A stretch of 64,000 bases of DNA from Bacillota bacterium (lineage in GTDB: Bacteria > Bacillota > UBA4882 > UBA8346). Under the pieces are notes generated by a model that saw nothing but the letters and a program-made list of their open reading frames with translations, was not told where the DNA came from and made no database searches. The translations under genes and the position numbers were made by a program. Where the stretch lies: assembly GCA_023429995.1 (NCBI GenBank), contig JAEZCE010000078.1, positions 62,001 to 126,000 of the forward strand. The letters run 5' to 3'. Positions 24,661-32,760 of the stretch are shown piece by piece. Every line of letters begins with the position of its first letter. The stretch's first letter is position 1.

Positions 24661-25704
24661 CTACTTCCTTTTTAAGATCTCATGGATCGTCAATGGAATA
24701 CGGGCCAACGGAACTTGTTTCTCTACTGCCCCAAGTTCGTAAGCCATTTTTGGCATTCCATAAACCACCGACGTTTCCTCATCCTGACCGATGGTTCTGG
24801 CCCCGGCTTCCCGCATATGCAGCAAACCTTTTGCGCCATCGCCGCCCATTCCGGTTAAAATGACCCCAATGGCACTCTGGCCCACAACCTTGGCGATGGA
24901 GTCAAAAAGAACCTCTACCGACGGACAATGCCCATTCACCTTCTCACCCGTCTTGCATCCGACAATGAAACCATCTTTCGTTTTTTTTATACTCATATGA
25001 TAATCTCCCGGAGCAATCAGAACCCTACCCGCTAAAACCCGATCCCCGTTTTGCGCTTCCTTAACCTCCATCGCGCAGGAATTATTGAGCCTCTCTGCAT
25101 ACAATCGGGTGAATAATGGAGGCATGTGCTGAACGATTAGCACCCCCGGCATATTGGCCGGCAATTCCTTTAAGATATCGGCAATCGCCTCAGTTCCCCC
25201 GGTTGAAGCGCCGATTCCGATCACCCAGTCGACTGCTTCCGGACCGGCAGACAGAATTGCCCGATCGGCAAGTTCCTGGGCCGCTTCATGTTTTAAATAG
25301 CCGACTTTTGCTGTGGAAGCGATTTTGAGTTTAACGATTAATTCATTCATTCGCCATTCGGAGTTTCGTTGATTGGTGATATCCGATTTTGCCACAAAGT
25401 CGACAGCTCCGGCCTTTAAAGCATCGAATACACGTTCCCCCGCCGCGCTCACCACAACGACGGGTATGGGGTATTGCGGCAACAGACGCTGCAAAAACTC
25501 AATCCCACTCATTCCCGGCATCTCAATATCCAAGGTCATTACATCCGGACGGAGGGCAACGATTTTATCCTTAGCGTCTAAAACATCCTTCGCAGCGCCT
25601 ACAATCTCAATTCCGAAATCTTTGGCCAGCCCCCGGGCAAGCGCCTCTCGAAAAAGTAATGAATCATCGACGATTAAAACTCTGACTTTTTTCTTAATGA
25701 TCAT
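24661..25704 (-). CDS. cheB: Chemotaxis methylesterase/glutamine deamidase CheB
   Basis: Removes methyl groups from chemoreceptors and is activated by CheA phosphorylation. The 347 residues comprise an N-terminal receiver (acidic pocket VDDS at residues 13-14, phospho-acceptor Asp59 in TLDIEMPG) and a C-terminal esterase with catalytic Ser in GIGASTGGTEAI (about residue 166), His in VQHMPP (about 190) and Asp in GMGGDGAKG (about 286). It is the last gene of the chemotaxis operon, six bases after cheR. Full catalytic set and normal length. Confidence 0.96.
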   Translation of the reverse strand: MIIKKKVRVLIVDDSLLFREALARGLAKDFGIEIVGAAKDVLDAKDKIVALRPDVMTLDIEMPGMSGIEFLQRLLPQYPIPVVVVSAAGERVFDALKAGAVDFVAKSDITNQRNSEWRMNELIVKLKIASTAKVGYLKHEAAQELADRAILSAGPEAVDWVIGIGASTGGTEAIADILKELPANMPGVLIVQHMPPLFTRLYAERLNNSCAMEVKEAQNGDRVLAGRVLIAPGDYHMSIKKTKDGFIVGCKTGEKVNGHCPSVEVLFDSIAKVVGQSAIGVILTGMGGDGAKGLLHMREAGARTIGQDEETSVVYGMPKMAYELGAVEKQVPLARIPLTIHEILKRK

Positions 25705-25710
25705 GATTCC

Positions 25711-26523
25711 TTATTCCTTTCGATAGATGGCGGGTGATATATATTTGTACGGGGTGGCTTCCCGGTTTAAAGATTCCGATAATCCGATGAACAAAAAGCC
25801 TCCGGGTTCGGTTATTTCGTAAAGTCTATTCACCAGCTCATGTTTGGTTTGAGTATCAAAATAAATCATGACATTTTTGCAGAAAATCACCTGAAACTTT
25901 TTTTTAAACGGAAAAAAAGGAGAAAACAAGTTATGTCTGCGGAAAATGACTTGATCTTTGATTGAGGCTTTTACAACATGCTTTCCATCCGCATCCTTTT
26001 TAAAATAACAATGTTTCCAATGGAGAGGAATCGTACTTATTTGTTCTTCCGTATAGATTCCCCTGGCAGCGATATCAAGCACTTTTTGCGATATATCCGT
26101 AGCCAGTATCTGCGAATCCCACAATTGTTGATTCAATCCCAAATAGTCGGCGATAATCATCGCCAGCACATAGGGTTCTTCTCCGGTCGAACATCCGGCG
26201 CTCCAGATTCGCAAATCACGCTCCCCCGACACGGAGGTTAAATAAGGTAACACCGTATCCCGAAAATAAATAAAATGTTCAATTTCACGCAAAAAATAAG
26301 TATGGTTCGTGGTTATTTTGTTAATCAGGGTTGTAATAGCCTCTCCGGTCTGATCTGATAAAACATAATGAAAATAGTCGTCAAAATTACTAAATCCGTT
26401 TTCAGTCAGGAGATTCTGTAACCTGCTTTCCAACAATCCCTTTTTTTCGGACAGATTAATCCCATAGTTACCCCGGATGAAACCTGTTAATTGAAAAAAT
26501 TCCTTTTCAGTCAGGGAAATCAT
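25711..26523 (-). CDS. cheR: Chemoreceptor methyltransferase CheR
   Basis: S-adenosylmethionine-dependent protein glutamate O-methyltransferase that methylates chemoreceptors. It has an N-terminal helical domain (residues 1-75) and a Rossmann methyltransferase domain with IWSAGCSTGEEPYVLAM (SAM-binding), ILATDISQKVLDIA, FCKNVMIYFD and GGFLFIGLSES. About 270 residues, the usual length. The start at 26523 is favoured because AGAGG lies six bases upstream; ATG at 26529 is the alternative. It pairs with CheB for adaptation; CheC and CheD, frequent in Firmicutes, are absent here. Confidence 0.95.
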   Translation of the reverse strand: MISLTEKEFFQLTGFIRGNYGINLSEKKGLLESRLQNLLTENGFSNFDDYFHYVLSDQTGEAITTLINKITTNHTYFLREIEHFIYFRDTVLPYLTSVSGERDLRIWSAGCSTGEEPYVLAMIIADYLGLNQQLWDSQILATDISQKVLDIAARGIYTEEQISTIPLHWKHCYFKKDADGKHVVKASIKDQVIFRRHNLFSPFFPFKKKFQVIFCKNVMIYFDTQTKHELVNRLYEITEPGGFLFIGLSESLNREATPYKYISPAIYRKE

Positions 26524-26610
26524 TTTCATCCTCTTCCAAATCGCACGTAGTAGCCACTCGTGTTACCTGTCTCATAATATTATGGCATTTTGAATACCGT
26601 GCTATATCAA

Positions 26611-29274
26611 TTACTTTGAATACTTTCCAAAATCCTTGTCGTCAAGAACTATAGTTGATTTTCCAGCTCTTAAAGGCTTATATAGCTCTTTCCGGGCCGG
26701 ATTGCCGGATTTCTGGCCAGCTGGGGTCTCTTCCATCCATTGGATCGTATCCTGGGTTGAATTGACATTTGGCTGTTCTTGTTGTTTCCCTCTGAATTTG
26801 AACTTACGGATCATATCCTTCAATACCTGTGCCTGGCTGGACAACTCCTCACTTGAAGCCGCGCTTTGTTCAGCGGTAGAAGTATTGGTCTGAGTTACTT
26901 GCGAGACCTGCTCGATCCCCTGGCTTACCTGAGCAATTCCAGTGGCTTGTTCATTGGACGCTACCGCGATATCTCCCACTAGTGGCGTTACCCGGTTAAC
27001 GCTTTCCACAATTTTTTGTAATGCATCCGCGGTTTCATTGGCAATCCGGGTGCCTGATTCCACTTTTTTGACCGAACCTTCGATTAACGCAGTCGTTTCT
27101 TTGGCCGCGTTGGCGCTTCGTCCCGCCAAATTCCTGACCTCTTCGGCTACCACGGCAAAACCTTTCCCTTGCTGTCCGGCACGGGCTGCTTCAATTGCCG
27201 CATTCAAGGCCAACAAATTAGTCTGAAAGGCGATCTCGTCGATCACTTTGATGATCTTGGAGATATTATCCGAAGATTCATTAATCTCCAACATCGCTTT
27301 TAACATCTCTTTCATTTGATCATTTCCCTGAACGGCTTGTTCTTTGGCAACTAATGCCAGCTCGCTGACTTGATTGGCGTTTATGGCGTTCTGCTTCGTT
27401 TGAGCGCCTATTTCAGTAATCGTTGCCGTAATCTCTTCAACTGAACTTGCTTGTTCCGAAGAACCTTGCGACAATACCATACTGGAATCCGATACATACC
27501 TAGAGCCGGAAGCAACCTGTTCTGCGGCATTATTAATTTCTCCTAAAATATGATTCAAAGTTGTGATAATCTGATTGATAGATACTTTAATCGGCGTAAA
27601 ATCCCCTAAATATTCCGCGGTAATTTCGAGATCCAAATTCCCGTGGGACATCTCCGTCAATACCGTGGAAATTTCGCCGATATAATCCAGTAATGTATGA
27701 ATTGTAGTGTTCAGCGCATTCTTAATCTCGGCGTGATCGCCCTTGTAGTCGCCCTGAACGCTTACCTTTAAGTTCCCATGGGCTATCTGTTGCAAAACCT
27801 CCGAAGATTCCTTAATCGGCTCGATGACTGCATCCAGGGTACGATTGATTCCCTCGACAATTTGGCCGAATTCCCCGCCGTGCTTGGTTGCATCCGCGCG
27901 GCTGGCCAAATTTCCTTCTACCGCCGAATGAATCAATCCATTGATATCTGTAATCAAACTGTTCATGGCTTCTTTGACTTGAGACAAGCTTTCGTAAATC
28001 CTGACAAAATTTTCACGCTCTGATACGCTATATTCATCCGCTTCTGCCACCGCCATATCGAAGTCGAATTTACCTGTGGCCAAACCTTTCAAATTCTTGG
28101 CCAACCGTTCCACTTCTGAATTCTGATAAAGCTTGGTTCTTGTCTGGGCTGTAATATCCTGAACAATTTCGATATGCCCCACCTTTTCCCCCTTGGAATT
28201 CAGGATATACGAGGAATTAACCTGAAAATTACCGCCCCTTTGATTGAAATGAGTTTGGGTTATATTTCGTTTTAAACATTCGATACCGCAATTCTCCGTC
28301 TTACAGATTTCCGAATTCCAATTACTGCATGACCTGCCGATCATTTCTTTCCGTTTGACGCCGAGAAAATCTTCCACTTTCTTGTTAATAAAGGTCCAAT
28401 TCTTTCCCATATCGGTAACAGAGAGCGGCACCGGGACCGCATCCAACAAAGCTTCATACCAAAAGACCCTTTCCACAAGCTTTCCAAAGGATTGCATCAT
28501 CCGGCCCAATTCATCGTTGCCGACATTGGGATTGATCGTCACGTTCATATCGCCGTCAGCCAGTTTCTCGGCTACAGTAGCCAATTGTTTCAATGGTTTG
28601 ATCGTTGCGCTGATAAAGATGAAGCCTAAGGTTACTACCAATATTAAGGTGAATAGACCAATCAGCATGATTGAAAATACGGAGTTATTCATTAGTTTTA
28701 TGCCGGCCGAGATTGCATTTTGATTTCCCACATCCAATCGTTCACCAATCGTGTTTAATTGTTCACGGGCAGCATCAAATTCCCCATTGCCCCTTACTAC
28801 TTTTTCTCTTTCTTGAACAACTTCATTTGCAATTTCAACCCATTTTTGAAAGTCATCATTAAAATCTGCAAAATGGTCAAAAATAATTTTTTTCTCGCTA
28901 GCATCTCTTCCTGCATATTCAATCCACAGGCTTTGATGCTGTTTCAGCAAATTCTCCGCTGCGCCTGCCCTGTCTCTGGCCTGGATTATATTCTCGTTAT
29001 AAACCTTAATCAAGTCGTTATAATCCGAACCGGAAATATTTACGGAATTATTTTGGGCCACAATTTCTTGAAGAGCGGTTACTGCTTGATACATATCCCT
29101 ATCCGCATTTAAAATCAGCGAAGAACTTGCAAATCCTTCTTTTTGAATAATTTTGATCGAAGTTATCATTCCCCTGATCATAAACACCACAATTGTAGCG
29201 ATAATAAAAATGACCAATAGCGGAATACCCAGATTCAGCCACAACTTTGTACGCACATTTAAATTCATTTTCAT
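26611..29274 (-). CDS. Methyl-accepting chemotaxis protein with PAS domain and cysteine cluster
   Basis: An 887-residue transmembrane receptor. Order: membrane helix 11-33, extracellular helical domain 35-197, membrane helix 198-220, HAMP (about 222-275), PAS (about 280-385), a run of further HAMP-like repeats (about 390-590), and a C-terminal signalling domain with the hairpin tip EIAFQTNLLALNAAIEAARAG near 680-700. Inside the PAS domain the motif CSNWNSEICKTENCGIEC has four cysteines (C-x7-C-x4-C-x3-C, residues about 315-333), suggesting metal, Fe-S or redox sensing. It is embedded in the che operon between cheW and cheR, so it is probably the cognate receptor. Confidence 0.93.
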   Translation of the reverse strand: MKMNLNVRTKLWLNLGIPLLVIFIIATIVVFMIRGMITSIKIIQKEGFASSSLILNADRDMYQAVTALQEIVAQNNSVNISGSDYNDLIKVYNENIIQARDRAGAAENLLKQHQSLWIEYAGRDASEKKIIFDHFADFNDDFQKWVEIANEVVQEREKVVRGNGEFDAAREQLNTIGERLDVGNQNAISAGIKLMNNSVFSIMLIGLFTLILVVTLGFIFISATIKPLKQLATVAEKLADGDMNVTINPNVGNDELGRMMQSFGKLVERVFWYEALLDAVPVPLSVTDMGKNWTFINKKVEDFLGVKRKEMIGRSCSNWNSEICKTENCGIECLKRNITQTHFNQRGGNFQVNSSYILNSKGEKVGHIEIVQDITAQTRTKLYQNSEVERLAKNLKGLATGKFDFDMAVAEADEYSVSERENFVRIYESLSQVKEAMNSLITDINGLIHSAVEGNLASRADATKHGGEFGQIVEGINRTLDAVIEPIKESSEVLQQIAHGNLKVSVQGDYKGDHAEIKNALNTTIHTLLDYIGEISTVLTEMSHGNLDLEITAEYLGDFTPIKVSINQIITTLNHILGEINNAAEQVASGSRYVSDSSMVLSQGSSEQASSVEEITATITEIGAQTKQNAINANQVSELALVAKEQAVQGNDQMKEMLKAMLEINESSDNISKIIKVIDEIAFQTNLLALNAAIEAARAGQQGKGFAVVAEEVRNLAGRSANAAKETTALIEGSVKKVESGTRIANETADALQKIVESVNRVTPLVGDIAVASNEQATGIAQVSQGIEQVSQVTQTNTSTAEQSAASSEELSSQAQVLKDMIRKFKFRGKQQEQPNVNSTQDTIQWMEETPAGQKSGNPARKELYKPLRAGKSTIVLDDKDFGKYSK

Positions 29275-29325
29275 TCTTTGTCACCATCCTTGACGATTTG
29301 CACTTCAATCCTTTAAGCGGTTCAA

Positions 29326-29814
29326 TTATGGATTGGCTATGGAACTTGCCTCTGTTTCATAGATTACTTTTTCGCAATCCAAAATCAATTTCACATCTTC
29401 ACCGACTTTCCCAATGGCTTTAATGTATTGAGCCTGATAGCCGGTTAACTCCGTAGGCGGTGGAACAATCTCCTCATCGGGAATGTAAATGACTTCAAAT
29501 ACTTGATCAACAATAAATCCAATGGTATGTTCAGTAATGTCTGCAATAATGACACATGTGCGGTCGCTATATTCTTTGGGTTCTTTTTTAAACCTTAATC
29601 TCATATCGATAACTGGAATTATTTTGCCACGCAAATTGATAATACCCTTCACAAAAACCGGCATTTCAGGTATTTCGGTTATGGCTTGAATTTGAATAAT
29701 TTCAGTGACATATTTAATTCCCAAAGCAAAGATTTCTTTGCCGAGATGAAAGGTTAAATATTTACCATACTGGGTGTCTTCTTCCAATGGTATGTCTTTT
29801 AATTGATCTTCCAT
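29326..29814 (-). CDS. cheW: Chemotaxis coupling protein CheW
   Basis: Adaptor that links CheA to chemoreceptors. About 162 residues with the CheW beta-barrel fold: YLTFHLGKEIFALGIKYVTEI, VKGIINLRGKIIPVIDMRLRF and GFIVDQVFEVIYIPDEEI. Start MEDQLKD at 29814 is preceded by AGGGGG nine bases upstream; an in-frame ATG at 29844 lacks a site. Length and motifs are typical. It lies between cheA and the receptor gene in the operon. Confidence 0.95.
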   Translation of the reverse strand: MEDQLKDIPLEEDTQYGKYLTFHLGKEIFALGIKYVTEIIQIQAITEIPEMPVFVKGIINLRGKIIPVIDMRLRFKKEPKEYSDRTCVIIADITEHTIGFIVDQVFEVIYIPDEEIVPPPTELTGYQAQYIKAIGKVGEDVKLILDCEKVIYETEASSIANP

Positions 29815-29890
29815 CCTAAAATTCCCCCTGTACACATCTTCCATAAGATCGCGATTGAAAACTTTCGGGAGCGAATAAAAAACCTGATCT

Positions 29891-31912
29891 TCAATTCAAC
29901 ATCGCTTCAACATTTAATACTAAACTGATGCTTCCGTCTCCAAGTAGGGTGCAACCGCTGATTCCTTTGACATATTCTATATACTTTGGCAAAGGCTTAA
30001 TAACGACCTGTTGTTCCCCTAAAATACTGTCTGCAAATAAGCAAAACTGCTTGGATTCATCTTGGACAATCATCACAATACCTTGGGAAACCCGAGTTAT
30101 GTCCGTTTTGACCTTATAAAAGCGGTGAAGCCGGATTATTGGATAAGATTGTTCCCGGATGAAAACAATTTCTTCTCCCATTTCATCCTTTGTAACGTTA
30201 GCTTCGTTGACTTTAAGCGATTCAACAATCGAAGTAATCGGTATCGTATATTTGGAAACCCCGACACTAATGTTCATTCCATTAATAATAGCCAGGGTGA
30301 GAGGAATTCGAATTGTAATTGTCGTTCCTTTGCCGGGAGCACTATCCACTAAAATGCTGCCGCGGATCTTTTCAATATTTCTTTTCACGACATCCATTCC
30401 GACTCCCCGCCCTGAATATTCGGTGACAGTCTCTTTGGTGGAAAATCCAGGTAGGAAGATAAAAGAAAAAATCTCCTGATCAGTGAATTCATTTTCACCT
30501 TTGGTAACAAGCCTTTTATCACAGGCCTTTTTAAAAATTTTATCCCGATCTAAACCGGCGCCGTCATCCTTGATAACGATCCAAACATCGCCGCCCTCAT
30601 TTTTTGCTTCCAAGGAAATAAGCCCTTTCTCAGGCTTCCCTTTGGCTACCCGCTCGCTTGGCGACTCAATGCCATGATCCAGCGCATTGCGGATTAAATG
30701 AATGAGAGGATCGGAAATATATTCCGAAATACTTTTATCGACTTCGGTTTCTTCACCGATAACTTCAAAATGCACTTCTTTCCCTAGCTTACGGCTTAAA
30801 TCTCTCGTTAGCCGGTGCATCTTTTGAAAAACAGGGGCTAAAGACACTAACCGCATTGTCATGACCAGGTCTTGGATTTCGTTGGAGATTTTTTGCAGAT
30901 GCCGGGCGGCCTTAGAAAAATTATCCAGTTGCAACCCGTCCAAATCGGGATTGCGGGTTACCTGCGCCTCGGAGATTACCAATTCACCGACCAAATCTAA
31001 TAGCAGATCAAGTTTTGCAACATTCATGTTGATAAAGTTCTGTTTGGTTGCTGTATTTATATTTTCCATAGCCGTTTCCGGATCTTGGGCCTTATTGGGC
31101 TTAATTTCAGATTTTCCGGACTCTTTTGAATCAATCAATTCCGGGTATATTTCGGATAATTGAAGATTTCTAACCAGCGGTACGTGAGCGAAAAATTCTC
31201 TGGTCATGCTCTCGTCCAAGTCCGTACTGAAATAAACCTGAAAACCCTCCCGGCGGATTATCTCTTCGTTCTCGGGGTTATCGATAATGTCTTCCGGAAT
31301 AAAGCAGACGATATCGGCCTTTTCTTTTAAATCATTGATAATGGAGAAGGCCCTGAGGTTCTCCATTTGACAGTCTTCCTCAAAAAAAACAACAGCCTTA
31401 AATTTATTCTTTTTATTGCTTTGGCCTAAATTTTCTAAATTCAAAGGCACTAGGGGTTTACGAGGGGATTGAATATGCTGAGAAATGGGATTTTCATGAG
31501 GAACCAACGGATGCAACGGGTCCAAATAAGCCTTAATTTTTTGGATTAAAAGGCCGGATTCTCCGTCGGCTTTTTGGCCATTTTCGATTTTGGTTATTTC
31601 CTTTTTGATAAAATCAATCGCCTCGAAAAGGAGGTCGCTTAATGCTGCATAATCCGGACATACCGATTTGGATTCCCGTAAAAAAGCAAAAAGATCTTCC
31701 AGGGAGTGGGCCAGTTCGGAAAGGTTCTCAAAAAACATCATGGCTGCCGAACCCTTGATGGTATGCATGATCCGGAAAATTTCATCAATCGAAGAAGTAA
31801 AACCGCTTGCCTCTTCACCGTTTAATACCATCTGTTCCAGCTGTTCAATCATTTGCCGGGTTTCAAATACAAATATTCCTAATAAGAATTCCTTTTCCGA
31901 ATCATTAGGCAA
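29891..31912 (-). CDS. cheA: Chemotaxis histidine kinase CheA
   Basis: Central kinase of chemotaxis, about 673 residues. Order: P1 Hpt domain with the phosphorylated His50 in MHTIKGSAAMM, a P2-like CheY/CheB-binding region (about 175-260, FKAVVFFEEDCQMENLRAF), P3 dimerisation (NFINMNVAKLDLLLDLVGEL), P4 ATPase with N box HLIRNALDHGIESP and G boxes WIVIKDDGAGLD and GRGVGMDVV, and a C-terminal CheW-like P5. The start is probably TTG at 31912 with AAAGGAG eight bases upstream; the GTG at 31921 overlaps that site. It phosphorylates CheY and CheB encoded in the same operon. Confidence 0.95.
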   Translation of the reverse strand: MPNDSEKEFLLGIFVFETRQMIEQLEQMVLNGEEASGFTSSIDEIFRIMHTIKGSAAMMFFENLSELAHSLEDLFAFLRESKSVCPDYAALSDLLFEAIDFIKKEITKIENGQKADGESGLLIQKIKAYLDPLHPLVPHENPISQHIQSPRKPLVPLNLENLGQSNKKNKFKAVVFFEEDCQMENLRAFSIINDLKEKADIVCFIPEDIIDNPENEEIIRREGFQVYFSTDLDESMTREFFAHVPLVRNLQLSEIYPELIDSKESGKSEIKPNKAQDPETAMENINTATKQNFINMNVAKLDLLLDLVGELVISEAQVTRNPDLDGLQLDNFSKAARHLQKISNEIQDLVMTMRLVSLAPVFQKMHRLTRDLSRKLGKEVHFEVIGEETEVDKSISEYISDPLIHLIRNALDHGIESPSERVAKGKPEKGLISLEAKNEGGDVWIVIKDDGAGLDRDKIFKKACDKRLVTKGENEFTDQEIFSFIFLPGFSTKETVTEYSGRGVGMDVVKRNIEKIRGSILVDSAPGKGTTITIRIPLTLAIINGMNISVGVSKYTIPITSIVESLKVNEANVTKDEMGEEIVFIREQSYPIIRLHRFYKVKTDITRVSQGIVMIVQDESKQFCLFADSILGEQQVVIKPLPKYIEYVKGISGCTLLGDGSISLVLNVEAMLN

Positions 31913-31962
31913 GTGATCCACTCCTTTGGATACAAGCTACTTGGAAACTATAGAAAATTTAC

Positions 31963-32322
31963 TTATTTAATACTTTTAGCGAAAGTATCCAGGATCTGGC
32001 TTTCATTAAATGGTTTTACAATAAAATTCCTCGCGCCCGCCATGATCGCTTCGCGAATGGTTGCTTCCTGCCCCATCGCCGATATGATAACGATATTGCT
32101 CTTGGGATCCCGTTTTCTGATTTCCTTCAAGGCGCTTAAACCATCCATACTCGGCATGGTTATATCCATGGTAACCAAATCCGGTTTCAGTTCAAAATAT
32201 TTTACAATCGCTTCTTTTCCGTTTTCAGCTTCCCCAACGACTTGGTAGCCATTTTTTTCAACAATCGCTTTTAGCTTTGCTCTCATAAAAGCCGCATCAT
32301 CAGCAATCAACACTGTTTTCAT
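31963..32322 (-). CDS. cheY: Chemotaxis response regulator CheY
   Basis: Single-domain receiver of 119 residues: acidic pair Asp8/Asp9 in IADDAAFMR, phospho-acceptor Asp53 in TMDITMPSMDG, and the conserved Lys103 in FIVKPF. When phosphorylated by CheA it controls the flagellar switch or another output. Start at 32322 has AGAGGCG six bases upstream; an in-frame extension of 21 residues lacks support. It is the first gene of the che operon, about 105 bp after a sigma-D-like promoter. No flagellar gene is in this window. Confidence 0.95.
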   Translation of the reverse strand: MKTVLIADDAAFMRAKLKAIVEKNGYQVVGEAENGKEAIVKYFELKPDLVTMDITMPSMDGLSALKEIRKRDPKSNIVIISAMGQEATIREAIMAGARNFIVKPFNESQILDTFAKSIK

Positions 32323-32427
32323 AGTCAACGCCTCTTTTTTTAAAATTTTGGAAGATCCAAAATAACAAAGGTTTAATTTGAGCAAATCATCAAAGAAAAT
32401 ACATAATTATATCAATCCTTACCTTTT

Positions 32428-32453
32428 TTATCGGCTTTTCTGGAAATTTTTTA
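32428..32453 (-). promoter_or_regulatory. Sigma-D (FliA)-type promoter of the che operon
   Basis: On the minus strand TAAA (32450-32453), 14 bp, then GCCGATAA (32428-32435) closely matches the flagellar sigma-28/sigma-D consensus TAAA-N14-16-GCCGATAT. It lies about 105 bp upstream of cheY. A vegetative-like TATAAT is found slightly downstream without a good -35. Confidence 0.65.
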
Positions 32454-32512
32454 ACCTTTTTTTAAAAAATTATTTTTATCAAGAAATATCGATTCAAAAC
32501 CAATCTTATATA

Positions 32513-32541
32513 TTGACATTCAAGGACTTTTGTAATAAAAT
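32513..32541 (+). promoter_or_regulatory. Promoter of the TPP riboswitch transcript
   Basis: TTGACA at 32513-32518, a 17-bp spacer and TAAAAT at 32536-32541, about 30 bp upstream of the TPP aptamer. Confidence 0.75.
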
Positions 32542-32569
32542 GGAATTTATAATTCAATTGAATATTTAC

Positions 32570-32670
32570 TGGGGAGCTGGATCAATCCGGCTGAGAGGGA
32601 ACTACGATACACGCGCGTGCGCATTGTTCCGACCCATAAACCTGATCTGGGTAATGCCTGCGAAGGGAGC
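32570..32670 (+). ncRNA. TPP riboswitch (THI element)
   Basis: The conserved thiamine-pyrophosphate aptamer is recognisable: GGGGAGCTGGAT, CGGCTGAGAGGGAAC, ACCTGATCTGGGTAATGCC and TGCGAAGGGA, with a variable GC-rich arm between. When TPP binds, the terminator at 32685-32717 should form and stop expression of the gene at 32761. That gene carries a ThiN-type thiamine-phosphate synthase domain, which fits. Confidence 0.95.
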
Positions 32671-32684
32671 GAAGAGAGTTTTTT

Positions 32685-32717
32685 AAGCTATACGCCTTTG
32701 CCGCGTATAGCTTTTAT
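32685..32717 (+). terminator. Riboswitch-controlled terminator
   Basis: AAGCTATACGC (32685-32695) pairs with GCGTATAGCTT (32703-32713) across seven bases, followed by a T-rich tract. It lies between the TPP aptamer and the ribosome-binding site of the regulated gene. Confidence 0.85.
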
Positions 32718-32760
32718 TATTTTTTCAAAAGTTTGAACTAAAAAAAGGAGAATCCTGAAG

